From the NCBI GenBank assembly GCA_035620975.1, contig DASPFV010000223.1:1-28116 (forward strand): 28,116 nt of DNA. Direction: 5' to 3'. The notes beneath the pieces were generated by a model. The model searched no databases, was not told the origin of the DNA, and saw nothing but the letters and a program-made list of their open reading frames with translations. The translations under genes and the position numbers were made by a program. Numbering within the stretch: position 1 is the first letter of the stretch; each line of letters begins with the position of its first letter. This DNA comes from DASPFV01 sp035620975 (GTDB taxonomy: Bacteria > Acidobacteriota > Vicinamibacteria > Vicinamibacterales > 2-12-FULL-66-21). Below, in pieces: positions 16,226 to 24,800 of the stretch.

Positions 16226-16317
16226 CAATCCGCCAATCCCCAATCCCCCAATCAACAATCCCTGAATCACGAAACTGCCAAATTCAATCTGCAATCCGCA
16301 ATCGGCAATCGGCAATT
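16226..16317. repeat. Right arm of GATTGNN heptamer island (inverted)
   Basis: Ten or more CAATC units, the complement of GATTG, at 16226, 16234, 16241, 16249, 16256, 16285, 16292, 16299, 16306 and 16313, spaced 7 or 8 bp except for one interruption. Positions 16288-16316 are the perfect inverted copy of 15991-16019, so the island can form a long stem with a 268-bp loop. It ends 13 bp before the candidate -10 of the TIM-barrel gene. Confidence 0.85.
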
Positions 16318-16326
16318 GGCATATTG

Positions 16327-16335
16327 TGCTAGTGT
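16327..16335 (+). promoter_or_regulatory. Extended -10 box before the TIM-barrel gene
   Basis: TG-C-TAGTGT, an extended -10, ends seven bases before the ATG at 16343. Transcription would begin at the start codon. No Shine-Dalgarno sequence is present, consistent with a leaderless message. Confidence 0.4.
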
Positions 16336-16342
16336 GCGACTC

Positions 16343-17197
16343 ATGACCACTGTTTCCCGCCGCACGTTTCTGACTCTGGCCGGCGCGCTGCCGTTCGCCG
16401 CCCGGGCCCTGGCCCAGGGCCGCCGCGTGCCGGTCGGCATCGAGCTGTACTCCGTTCGCACGGAGCTGATGAAAGACCTGAAGGGCACGGTCACCGCCGT
16501 TGCGAAGATGGGCTACGAGGTGGTCGAGTTCTACTCGCCCTACCTGCAGTGGACCCCGGAGACGGCGAAGGACATGCGGAAGCTGCTGGACGACCTCGGC
16601 GTCAGGTGCCACTCGACCCACAACGGCTCCAATGCCTTCACGCCGGACGGCCTGCAGAAGGCGATCGAGCTCAACCGCCTCATCGGGAGCACGGCCATCA
16701 TCATGGCGAGCCCGGGCAAGGTGACGGGGGTGGAGGGGTGGAAGGGGCTGGCTGGCCGGCTGACCGAGACGGCCGAGAAGCTGCGCCCGCTCGGCATGGT
16801 CACCGGCTTCCACAATCATCAGCTCGAGTGGAGGGCGGTGGAGGGGAGCAGCGGCCAGCGTCCCATGGACATCCTGGCCTCGGGCACGCCGAAGGACGTC
16901 GTCCTGCAGCTCGACGCCGGGACGTGCGTGGAGGCCGGCGCGGACCCCGTCGCGTGGATCCAGGCAAATCCCGGACGCATCAGGAGCATCCACCTGAAGG
17001 ACTGGAGCGCCAGCCGCGGGTACGCCGTGGCCTTCGGAGAAGGGGACGTGCCCTGGAAGGCGCTGCTCGACGCCGCCGAATCGGTCGGGGGCATCGAGTA
17101 CTACCTGATCGAGCAGGAGGAGAGCGCAGAAGGGCAGCAGTTCGCGATGGCGCAGCGGTGCCTGGCAAACTACCGGAAACTGCGCGGCCTGTCGTAG
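16343..17197 (+). CDS. Tat-exported xylose-isomerase-like TIM barrel (sugar isomerase/epimerase)
   Basis: A 284-residue protein of the AP endonuclease 2/xylose isomerase-like TIM-barrel family. The N-terminus is a Tat signal (SRRTFLTLAGALPFAARALAQ, with SRRTF at 5-9), so it is exported folded, probably with metal bound. Barrel features include GIELYSVR, VVEFYSPY, GFHNHQLEW (about 155-163), Asp191 (LQLDAGT), His217 (IHLKDW) and Glu257 (LIEQEE), which fit the metal- and sugar-binding carboxylates and histidines of the family. Exported members occur in oligosaccharide and 3-keto-sugar gene sets; the exact reaction cannot be assigned. The ATG was chosen because it starts the Tat signal; the frame is open further upstream only through repeat sequence. 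A strong hairpin follows at 17232-17273. Confidence 0.88.
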   Translation: MTTVSRRTFLTLAGALPFAARALAQGRRVPVGIELYSVRTELMKDLKGTVTAVAKMGYEVVEFYSPYLQWTPETAKDMRKLLDDLGVRCHSTHNGSNAFTPDGLQKAIELNRLIGSTAIIMASPGKVTGVEGWKGLAGRLTETAEKLRPLGMVTGFHNHQLEWRAVEGSSGQRPMDILASGTPKDVVLQLDAGTCVEAGADPVAWIQANPGRIRSIHLKDWSASRGYAVAFGEGDVPWKALLDAAESVGGIEYYLIEQEESAEGQQFAMAQRCLANYRKLRGLS

Positions 17198-17231
17198 TAT
17201 CCCGCGAGATTGGTCATACCACTTGCCGTCG

Positions 17232-17273
17232 CGGCGTCGGGGGGAGCCGCGCCCCCGGCCGCCCGCGACGCCG
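17232..17273 (+). terminator. Strong GC hairpin after the TIM-barrel gene
   Basis: CGGCGTCG (17232-17239) pairs with CGACGCCG (17266-17273), and inside it a run of G at 17239-17244 faces a run of C at 17252-17256. There is no T tract, so termination would need Rho, or it may protect the 3' end of the message. Confidence 0.45.
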
Positions 17274-17378
17274 GATCCCGCGCCAGCCGGCGGGCGTCGC
17301 CGCGGCCCTACTCGCGCAACTCCTAAGGCAGTAATCGATTGCAGCGCCCGGATACCTGGTTGCTGCCACCCCCCAGTA

Positions 17379-17405
17379 TTGCGACCGTCTCCACGGTGTG
17401 ATAAC
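17379..17405 (+). promoter_or_regulatory. Weak candidate promoter for the second TonB receptor
   Basis: TTGCGA (17379-17384), a 15-bp spacer and TG-T-GATAAC (extended -10, hexamer 17400-17405) lie about 87 bases before the ATG at 17492. The spacer is short and each box has four of six matches, so this is tentative. Nothing else is seen in the rest of this 294-bp gap apart from the hairpin. Confidence 0.28.
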
Positions 17406-17491
17406 AGAACGCGGCGGATAAGCCACCTTTGCGCGACACGGGCCGCTTGTCCGACCACGAAATGGTTGTCACGCCAGTCAGGGAGGAGCGC

Positions 17492-20400
17492 ATGTCGACC
17501 GTCGTCGCAGCTGGTGGCTGGAGATCCCGCCTTGTTTTGCTCGCCTTTCCACTCCTGGGCCTCGTCCCGGTGTCCGCCTTCGCCCAGGCGGTGACCGGCA
17601 CGGTCCTGGGCACCATCACCGATACGTCCGGCGGCATCGTCGCCGGCGCGAAGGTGATCATCACCAACCAGGACACCAATCTCACCCGCACGGTGACGAC
17701 CGACGCCAACGGCGAGTACAACGCGCCGCAGCTGCCGACCGGCACCTACGTGATTACGGTCGAGATGACCGGCTTCAAGATGGTCGCGCTCTCGAACATC
17801 CACGTGGGCGTCGACCAGCGCGTCCGCATCGATGCCAAGCTCGAGATCGGCAACCTGACCGAATCGGTCACCATCACGTCCGAGGCGCCCCTCGTCCAGT
17901 CCGCGTCGTCCGAGCTGGGCACGACGATCAACGAGGAGCAGATCAGGACCCTGCCGCTCAACGGGCGGAATTTCGTGAGCCTGACGCGCACGATCCCGGG
18001 CGTCCTGCGGGGCGTGCCGGGCGCGAACATCGATGGCGCGGGCAGCCTGGCGTGGCGGGCCTCGGCGAGCTTTTCGGCCAACGGCCAGCGCGCCCGCGAC
18101 AACAACTACATGCTCGACGGCGTCGACAACAACGAGACCTGGCTCCAGACGGTGGTTCTCTTCCCCAACGTCGACGCGCTCGACGAGTTCAAGCTGCAGA
18201 CGAGCACCTACTCGGCGGAGTTCGGGCGCTCGATGGGCGGCGTGGTCAACCTGCAGATCAAATCCGGCACCAATGCGCTTCGCGGGAGCGCCTACGAGTT
18301 CCGCCGCGACGACGCGCTCGACGCGAACAACTTCTTCAACAACCGCGCGCAGCGGCCGAAGCCCGAGTTCAGGCAGGATCAGTTCGGCTTCACGCTGGGC
18401 GGGCCGATCTTCCGGGATCGCACCTTCTTCTTCGGCGACTACCAGGGCATGCGGATCGAGCAGGGGCTGACGTTCCTCTCGACCGTGCCGTCGCTGCGGA
18501 TGCGCCAAGGCGACTTCTCCGAGATCAACCGGGTGATCTACGATCCGGTCACGGGCCTGCCGTTCGCCGGGAACATCATCCCGCCGGAGCGCTGGGATCC
18601 GGCGTCGCGGAACGTCCTGCAGCAGCTCTATCCGGAGCCGAACACGGCCGGCCGGACGGGCGCCAACGGGCAGCATATCGAGAACTACCTGATCAACCCC
18701 GCCCAGGAGCGGCAGGACAACCAGTTCGACGTCAAGATCGATCACAACCTGACCAGCACGAACCGGTTCTTCACGCGGTACAGCTTCCAGAAGACTCACC
18801 GCCTGCAGCCGGCGACGCTCCAGCACGGCGATGCCGGCGCGACGTTCGGGGCGGGGGACGGCAACATCACCGCGCAGGGGGTGGCGTTCAACGACACGCA
18901 CAGCTTCAACGAGCGGTGGCTGAACGAGTTCCGCTTCGGGTGGTCGCAGGTCGAGTTCCTGATGACGCCGATCGACTACGGCACGAACCTGGCCAGCCAG
19001 ATGGGGATTCCCGGCGTGAACATCAGCACCGTGACGTCGGCGATGAGCCAGATCACGTTCCAGAACGGCGGGATCCGGAATCTCGGCTCCAACGGCAACC
19101 AGCCCCTCATCACCAACCAGAACGACTTCCAGATCTTCGACAACGTCACCTGGATCAAGGGCAGACACACCGTGAAGATGGGCGGCAGTGTCACGTTCCG
19201 GTCGCGTGAGATCCTCAACGCCGACATCATCGTCGGCAGCTTCCAGTTCAACCAGAACCAGACGAGCAACTGCGGCGGGCGCACCGGCTGCACGGTGCTG
19301 GCGAACACGGGATTCGACGTCGCCAGCTTCCTGCTCGGCTACGCGCGCACGATCGACAGGCGCCTGTTCGAGGATCGCACCTACACCGAGACCCGCCCCG
19401 AGTACGCGGTGTACATCCAGGACGACTTCCGCTGGACCAACAACCTGACCGTGAATGCCGGGCTCCGCTGGGACGTGTTCGTGCCCTGGGTCGAAGTCGA
19501 CGATCGGCAGTCCAACTTCGACACGTCGACGGGAACGTTCGTCGTCGCGTCGCCGGATGCCGTGATGAACGGGGTGCAGGTGGGTCGCTACCTGCAGACC
19601 TACTCCAAGCGCGATTTCGGTCCGCGCCTGGGCTTTGCCTACGACCTCTTCGGTGACGGCCGCACGATGGTGCGCGGCGGCTGGGGCGTGTTCTGGAACT
19701 TCACGCCCGGCGGCACTTCGTCGTCGAAGGCGCAGAACCCCCCCTTCCTGCAGGCGACGACGCGGACGACCGAGTTCGGGTTGACCAACCAGCTCTCGGA
19801 CGGGTTCCCGCCGCCCCCGGGGGTGGATCCGAGCCGGCCGGCGCAGGGCACTACGCGATCGATCTTCGACATCAACTTCCGCGACGGCTACGCACACAAC
19901 TTCAACATCAACGTGCAGCGGCAGCTGGGCACGAACTACATGGTCGAGGCCGCGTACGCGGGATCCCGGGGCCGTGACATGATGGCGAAGCTCGACCCGA
20001 ACCAGGCGCCGCCCATCGTCGGCGTGAGCAACTCGAACATCAACCGGCCGTACTTCACCATCAACCCGGCCCTGACCACGCTGGGGCAGGCGGCGTCAAT
20101 CGGCTGGGTGGACTACAACGGCCTGCTGCTGAAGTTCCAGCGCCGGTTCGCCAACAACTTCTCGTTCCTGAACTCGTACACGCTCGGCAAGTCGATCGAT
20201 ATCAACTCCGACAACGACGGGACGGTGAGCTTCACGAACGTGTACGACCTCGACTACAACCGCGGGCCGTCCGACTACGACGTCCGCCACACGTTCAGCT
20301 CGAGCTGGATCTACGAGCTGCCGCTCTATCGCGAGAGGTGGTACGGGGGCTGGCAGGTGAACGGGATTCTCTTCCTGCGCAGCGGTCTCCCGTTCACGGT

Positions 20401-20809
20401 CACGCAGACGCAGAACGTGCTCTCCACGGGCACCGGCAACCGGCCGAACCGGATCTGCGACGGCAAACTGGAGAACCCGACGATCGACCGCTGGTTCGAT
20501 ACGTCGTGTTTCGTGCCGCCCGCGGACGCAACGGGTACTTACGGCGACTCCGGCCGCAATATCCTGCGTGGACCGGGCCAGTTCAACATCGACATGTCGC
20601 TGATCAAGCGGACCCGATTCGGCCGGATCAACACCGAGATCCGCGTCGAGGCGTTCAACCTGCTGAACCATCCGCAGTTCGGCCAGCCGAACGGCCAGAT
20701 CGGGAACGCCTCGGTGGGCCGCATCACGGCGATGCTGGCGAACCCGGCGTGCGCGCTGTGCGGCACGACGGAGCGCCAGATCCAGATCGCGGCCAAGGCA
20801 ACCTTCTAG
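17492..20809 (+). CDS. Oar-like TonB-dependent receptor with carboxypeptidase-regulatory-like domain
   Basis: A complete 1105-residue outer-membrane receptor. The signal peptide ends at about residue 31 (VPVSAFA). Residues about 34-125 are a carboxypeptidase-regulatory-like beta-sandwich (GTVLGTITDTSGGIVAGAKV, TDANGEYNAPQLPTGTY), followed by a plug domain (LPLNGRNFVSLTRTIPG, NNYMLDGVDNNE, YSAEFGRSMGGVVNLQIKSG) and a long barrel ending AAKATF. This is the Oar architecture that is expanded in Acidobacteriota. It should import a large ligand using TonB energy; the nearby TIM barrel and DUF1080/cytochrome genes make a glycan plausible. The ATG is chosen because GGGAGGAG lies a few bases upstream and the signal peptide begins there; the frame stays open upstream to 17429. 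It converges with the DUF1080 gene. Confidence 0.93.
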   Translation: MSTVVAAGGWRSRLVLLAFPLLGLVPVSAFAQAVTGTVLGTITDTSGGIVAGAKVIITNQDTNLTRTVTTDANGEYNAPQLPTGTYVITVEMTGFKMVALSNIHVGVDQRVRIDAKLEIGNLTESVTITSEAPLVQSASSELGTTINEEQIRTLPLNGRNFVSLTRTIPGVLRGVPGANIDGAGSLAWRASASFSANGQRARDNNYMLDGVDNNETWLQTVVLFPNVDALDEFKLQTSTYSAEFGRSMGGVVNLQIKSGTNALRGSAYEFRRDDALDANNFFNNRAQRPKPEFRQDQFGFTLGGPIFRDRTFFFGDYQGMRIEQGLTFLSTVPSLRMRQGDFSEINRVIYDPVTGLPFAGNIIPPERWDPASRNVLQQLYPEPNTAGRTGANGQHIENYLINPAQERQDNQFDVKIDHNLTSTNRFFTRYSFQKTHRLQPATLQHGDAGATFGAGDGNITAQGVAFNDTHSFNERWLNEFRFGWSQVEFLMTPIDYGTNLASQMGIPGVNISTVTSAMSQITFQNGGIRNLGSNGNQPLITNQNDFQIFDNVTWIKGRHTVKMGGSVTFRSREILNADIIVGSFQFNQNQTSNCGGRTGCTVLANTGFDVASFLLGYARTIDRRLFEDRTYTETRPEYAVYIQDDFRWTNNLTVNAGLRWDVFVPWVEVDDRQSNFDTSTGTFVVASPDAVMNGVQVGRYLQTYSKRDFGPRLGFAYDLFGDGRTMVRGGWGVFWNFTPGGTSSSKAQNPPFLQATTRTTEFGLTNQLSDGFPPPPGVDPSRPAQGTTRSIFDINFRDGYAHNFNINVQRQLGTNYMVEAAYAGSRGRDMMAKLDPNQAPPIVGVSNSNINRPYFTINPALTTLGQAASIGWVDYNGLLLKFQRRFANNFSFLNSYTLGKSIDINSDNDGTVSFTNVYDLDYNRGPSDYDVRHTFSSSWIYELPLYRERWYGGWQVNGILFLRSGLPFTVTQTQNVLSTGTGNRPNRICDGKLENPTIDRWFDTSCFVPPADATGTYGDSGRNILRGPGQFNIDMSLIKRTRFGRINTEIRVEAFNLLNHPQFGQPNGQIGNASVGRITAMLANPACALCGTTERQIQIAAKATF

Positions 20810-20818
20810 TCTGGTTAG

Positions 20819-20841
20819 TCCGGGGGGCTTCGCCCCCCGGA
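20819..20841. terminator. Perfect GC hairpin between convergent genes
   Basis: TCCGGGGGGC pairs with GCCCCCCGGA across a TTC loop, a perfect 10-bp stem. A second, imperfect stem follows (CCACGCG at 20850-20856 with CGCGTGG at 20888-20894, enclosing CGGGG/CCCCG at 20863-20880). Neither has a T tract. Together they fill the 127-bp gap between two convergent genes and could stop transcripts from both sides. Confidence 0.5.
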
Positions 20842-20924
20842 GCCCCCCTCCACGCGCGCTCGCGGGGCCCCTGGACCCCGCTCCGCTCGCGTGGCTCGCT
20901 CCGCTGCTCGCTCGCGGCGCTGCC

Positions 20925-20938
20925 AGCTGAGAGCTGCT
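20925..20938. repeat. Two-unit AGCTGNN heptamer
   Basis: AGCTGAG and AGCTGCT are adjacent and run into the stop codon of the DUF1080 gene. Two units alone are weak evidence; listed because the same 5+2 pattern recurs elsewhere in the window. Confidence 0.3.
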
Positions 20939-21842
20939 ACAGACACATTTTCGGGTTCGATTTCACGAGGTAGGATTTGTAGTTCTTCGCCTTCGGGTCC
21001 GTACACCCTTCCAGGTTCAGCAGCTCGATCTTCCGGAAATCGATGGGTGCCGTCTCCGCCTGGATGGAGATGTAGCCCCCGGTCAGCGGCGTGCCGTCGA
21101 CCTTGACCTTTGGATCGGTCGGGGACGCGGCGCCGCCGCCGATCTGGGGCTTCGTGTACTCGAGCACGGTCTGTCCCTCGACCATGTGACGCACCAGCTC
21201 GTCGCCGTGGACCACCACCTCGACGCGCACCCACTGGTCGCCTTCGTAGGTCCTGGAGGTCGAGTTCGTGCAGTGCGCGGTGTGCAGCTTGCCGTTGAGC
21301 ACCACGTGCGTGCCGGGCGTGCACAGGTTCGCCGTCGTACGCGGTTTGCCGTTGCCGAGGCCGCCCAGGAGCTGCACCTCGATCGAAATCGGGAAATCCT
21401 GGTCTTTCAGCATCGTCTTCGGGTCGGGCGAGTGGAGCATCAGGCCGTTGTTCCGGATGGCCCACGCGAGCTGCGGGCCTGCATGGGGCACCTGCTCGCC
21501 GACGAAGCGGTACTCTGCCGCGAGGAGGTAGTACGAGAACGGGTCGCGATAGAAGAGGTGCCCGAACTCGGCGTCGAACGATGACCACTGGTCGTAGCGC
21601 ACCTTCAGGAGGCCGTCCTCCACGCGGAACGTGTCGTGAACGTTCACGCCGAGATTGTGCTTCGCGAACTTGGGCGTCCAGCCGTCGAGATCGCGGCCGT
21701 TGAAGAGCTGAATCCAGTCCTTCCGCGCGGGATCCGCGGCCTGTGTCACGGCGGTCCCTGGGCCGGAGGCGGCGGGGGTCGACGGTGCGCCGGCGGCGAG
21801 CGCCAGCAGGATCACGCACGGGCACAGCAGGCGAATCGTCAT
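20937..21842 (-). CDS. DUF1080 protein (3-keto-disaccharide hydrolase family), exported
   Basis: A 301-residue protein with an N-terminal signal peptide (ILLALAAGAPSTPAA) and a DUF1080 domain over about residues 40-275. Family markers are WIQLFNGRDLDGWTPKF, FRVEDGLLKV, FGHLFYRDPFSYYLLAAEYRF, AIRNNGLMLHS and GYISIQAETAPIDFRKIELLNL. PF06439 is a concanavalin-like beta-sandwich now named 3-keto-disaccharide hydrolase after members that cleave 3-keto glycosides; many others are uncharacterised. The C-terminus adds a Lys-rich tail with two cysteines (GCTDPKAKNYKSYLVKSN, MCL). Its ATG overlaps the stop of the propeller/HEAT/cytochrome gene (ATGA), so the two products are made together. That suggests hydrolysis coupled to a periplasmic redox step. 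Confidence 0.88.
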   Translation of the reverse strand: MTIRLLCPCVILLALAAGAPSTPAASGPGTAVTQAADPARKDWIQLFNGRDLDGWTPKFAKHNLGVNVHDTFRVEDGLLKVRYDQWSSFDAEFGHLFYRDPFSYYLLAAEYRFVGEQVPHAGPQLAWAIRNNGLMLHSPDPKTMLKDQDFPISIEVQLLGGLGNGKPRTTANLCTPGTHVVLNGKLHTAHCTNSTSRTYEGDQWVRVEVVVHGDELVRHMVEGQTVLEYTKPQIGGGAASPTDPKVKVDGTPLTGGYISIQAETAPIDFRKIELLNLEGCTDPKAKNYKSYLVKSNPKMCL

Positions 21843-24800
21843 TTGAGGCTGCTCAGGAATTCGACGAGATCCCGAATCTCGCCGGGCTGGAGGATCAGGC
21901 CCATCGGCGGCATGGCCGACGTCGGATCGGCGCGCTCCCTCACGTCCGCCTTCGCAATCCGCTGTTCGGCTGGAGGGGTGCCGACCGTCAGCACGAGGTG
22001 CGTCGGCGTCTCCTCCTTCAGGGTCCCGATGACCTTCTCGCCGCCGGCGAGCGCGACGGTCACCGTGCCGAACCCCGGCGCGATGCGCGCGTTGGGCTGG
22101 AGCATCGATTCGAGGATCTGTTCGCGGGTGAGGGTCGACCCGACGTTGGTGAGGTTCGGCCCCACGTCCGTGCCGCGACCGCCCACTGTGTGACACCTCG
22201 TGCACTCTGCGGCCGGGTGCTGTGTGAACACCTGCCGCCCGCGCTGACGGCTTCCACCCTGGAGCAGCGCCTGGGGGAATGCTTCGGCGACGGTCTCGGC
22301 CTTCCGCGACTTCATGAGCGCCTCGAGGCGCGACTGGAGCGGCCGCAGGCCGCTCGTCTCCACCGCGGTCACCACGTCGAGCTGCAGCTCGGGCGCGACC
22401 GTTCCCTGCGACAGGTCGTCCAGGTACGACTCGAGCAGCTTCGCGGCCCCGGCGCTTTTGAGCGTGCCAAGGACCTCGAGGGCGGCCTGACGGTCCTGAA
22501 TCGCGCCGTGCTCCATGACGGTCTGGAGGTGCTGGACCCTGGCGGCGTCGGTCAACGGCAGCGACGGCAGCACTCCGAGGGCGGCCCTGCGCACCGCCGG
22601 GTCGGCATCGGCGAAGGCGACGGTGAGGACCTCGGCCATGTTCGCGGGCCTGAGGGCCTCGAGCGCCCGGAAGGCGGCCAGTCGCACGTCGGCGCTCGCG
22701 TCGCTGCGCAACTGGGCGAGGAGGGTCGGGGCGGCGGCCGCCACGCCGAGGCGTCCTGCCGCCTCCGCCATCGAGGATCTGACCAGGGGATCGGCCTCGC
22801 CGCCGGGAGGCAGCGATGCGAAGAGCCGGGCGACCGCGTCGCGCGCCGCAGCCGCGTCCCTCGCCGCCGGCTGGCCGAGATACGCGCCGTCGACGCGGTC
22901 CATGGTGGATGGCGAGGCCCAGACGCCGAGCGTCGCGATCGCCTCGGCGCGCAGCCCGGCGGTCCGGCTCCGGTCCGCGGCGAACGCGGCCAGCCGATCC
23001 ACGTCCTCGAGCGTCCCGCTGCGGAGGCTCGCGCTGATCGCCCGCCGGATCAGCGGCTCGTTCGTGAAGCGCGTCTCGCTGACGATCCGCGCGAGCGCCG
23101 GCAGCGCACCGTCGATTCCGCCGTCGTCGTTGATGGCCCGTGCCGCCTCCGTGACGATCCGTTCGTCGGCGTCCGAGAGGAACCGCGCGACCTCGGCGTG
23201 GCCCAGGCGCCGGAGGGCCACGATGGCCGCTATGCGTACGCCGCGGGAGGAGTGGGTCGAGAGCGCTGCGAGAGCCGCCGCGTCCCCGATGCGCGACAGC
23301 GCCAGGCTCCCGGCATGCCGCAGGTAGACGTCGCGGTCGTCGTTCCCGGCGAGCATGGCGACGATGGCGGGGACAGCCGGCTTGTGCGCCAGGCGGCCGA
23401 GCGCCTCGGCCGCGAAGAACCGCGCGCGCGTTGAGGCGTCCTTCAGTACGGCCACGAGCGCGTCCGCCGCTTCCGCGTGACGCAGGTCGCCGATCAGCTT
23501 TGCGGCCTGCGCGCGGATCTCGGGATCGGCATCCTGCAGGAACGGCGTCAGGTGGCGCGCGTGGCTCCTGTCGGCCCGTGCCAGCTGGCCGAGCCCCCAG
23601 AGACCGTGGACGCGGCTCAACTGGTGGTCGGCTGCGCGTGCCGCCGCGAGCAAGGTCTGGCTGTCCCCGCGACGAGCGAGATCGAACTGGGCTTTCAGGC
23701 GGATCCGCTGGTCCGCGTGCCGCAGCAGGCCCGAGAGATCGGCCGCGGAACGCGCCGCGAAGTCTTCCTGCAGGAGCGTCCGGACCTCAACCCGCGCCGC
23801 GCTCTTCGCCGCGGCGGGCGCATCGACCTTCCAGATCCTCCCCTTGTTCTTCGAGTCCCAGCCCGTGATCCAGTCGGCCAGGTACAGGGCGCCGTCGGGA
23901 CCGAACTTCATCCCCACCGTCAGGATGCCACGCAGGAACACCCGCTCCTGGTCGAGCGCGAAGCCGGCGCCGTCCGGCCTGAAGCGCAGCGCGTGGATGC
24001 GGGCGTTCGACGCGGCACCGGGGAAGCTGGCCACGAGCAGCGTCTTCCGCCACTCGTCCGACAGCGTCGTGCCGGTATCGTACACGACGCCGGCCGGCCC
24101 GCCCGGGAATGGCGCGATGGGCGGCACGATGTGCGCGGCCTGCCCTTCGTGGCGGGGCTTGAACATCTCTTCGGCCATCCAGACGTTGTAGCGGTTGTTC
24201 AGCGGGTCGGTGTACTTCCCGTACTGCCAGTTGGCCCGCCAGCCCGCGTCGGAGCCTTCCGTGATGTACACCACCCGCTCGGTCTCGCCCTGGTGATCGC
24301 CGTCGTTGTCGACGCTGAGCAGGTTGCCGTACTCGTCGAAGGCGAACTCCTGCAGGTTGCGGATGCCCGTGGCGAACACCTCGAAGCCCGTCCCATCCGG
24401 GTTCGCCCGCAGCACGGCGCCCTGGTTCGCATAGGACCACCTGCGGCCGCCCCTGTCGGTCACGTCGAGGCCGATGTCGCCGACCTCCCAGTAGATCCGG
24501 CCGTCGGGTCCGCGCGTGACGCCCGAGATGCCGTGGCCGCCGAAGGCGGGATGGATGCTGTAGCCCTCGCTGATTGTCGTCTGCGAGTCGATCGTGCCGT
24601 CGCCGTTCTCGTCGCGCAGACGCCACACGCCGGGCGCCATGCCGAAGATGAGATCTCCCTCGTGATAGAGCAGGCCGCCGGCGACGTCGTAGGTCGGATC
24701 GTCGTTGAACCCCTCGATCATGACCTGCGAGAAATCCGCCAGGCCGTCGCCGTCGGTGTCGCGGATCCGATAGATGCGCTCCTTCATCTCACGCAGGTCG

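Noticed and set aside
15991..16317. CRISPR array
   Set aside because: Units are 7 bp with no spacers, and the two halves are inverted. No cas genes are present.
15985..16326. Insertion sequence with target-site duplication
   Set aside because: There is no transposase gene, and the only flanking match (ATATTG) overlaps the left repeat. A small non-autonomous element remains possible and is kept as a finding.
16145..16342. Extended N-terminus for the TIM-barrel protein
   Set aside because: It would be translated from heptamer repeats and would place the Tat signal inside the protein.
15986..19897. A 1303-codon open frame on the minus strand
   Set aside because: It is antisense to the TIM-barrel and TonB-receptor genes, Arg/His/Gln-rich with no recognisable domain, and runs through the heptamer repeats. 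High GC content gives such long antisense frames.
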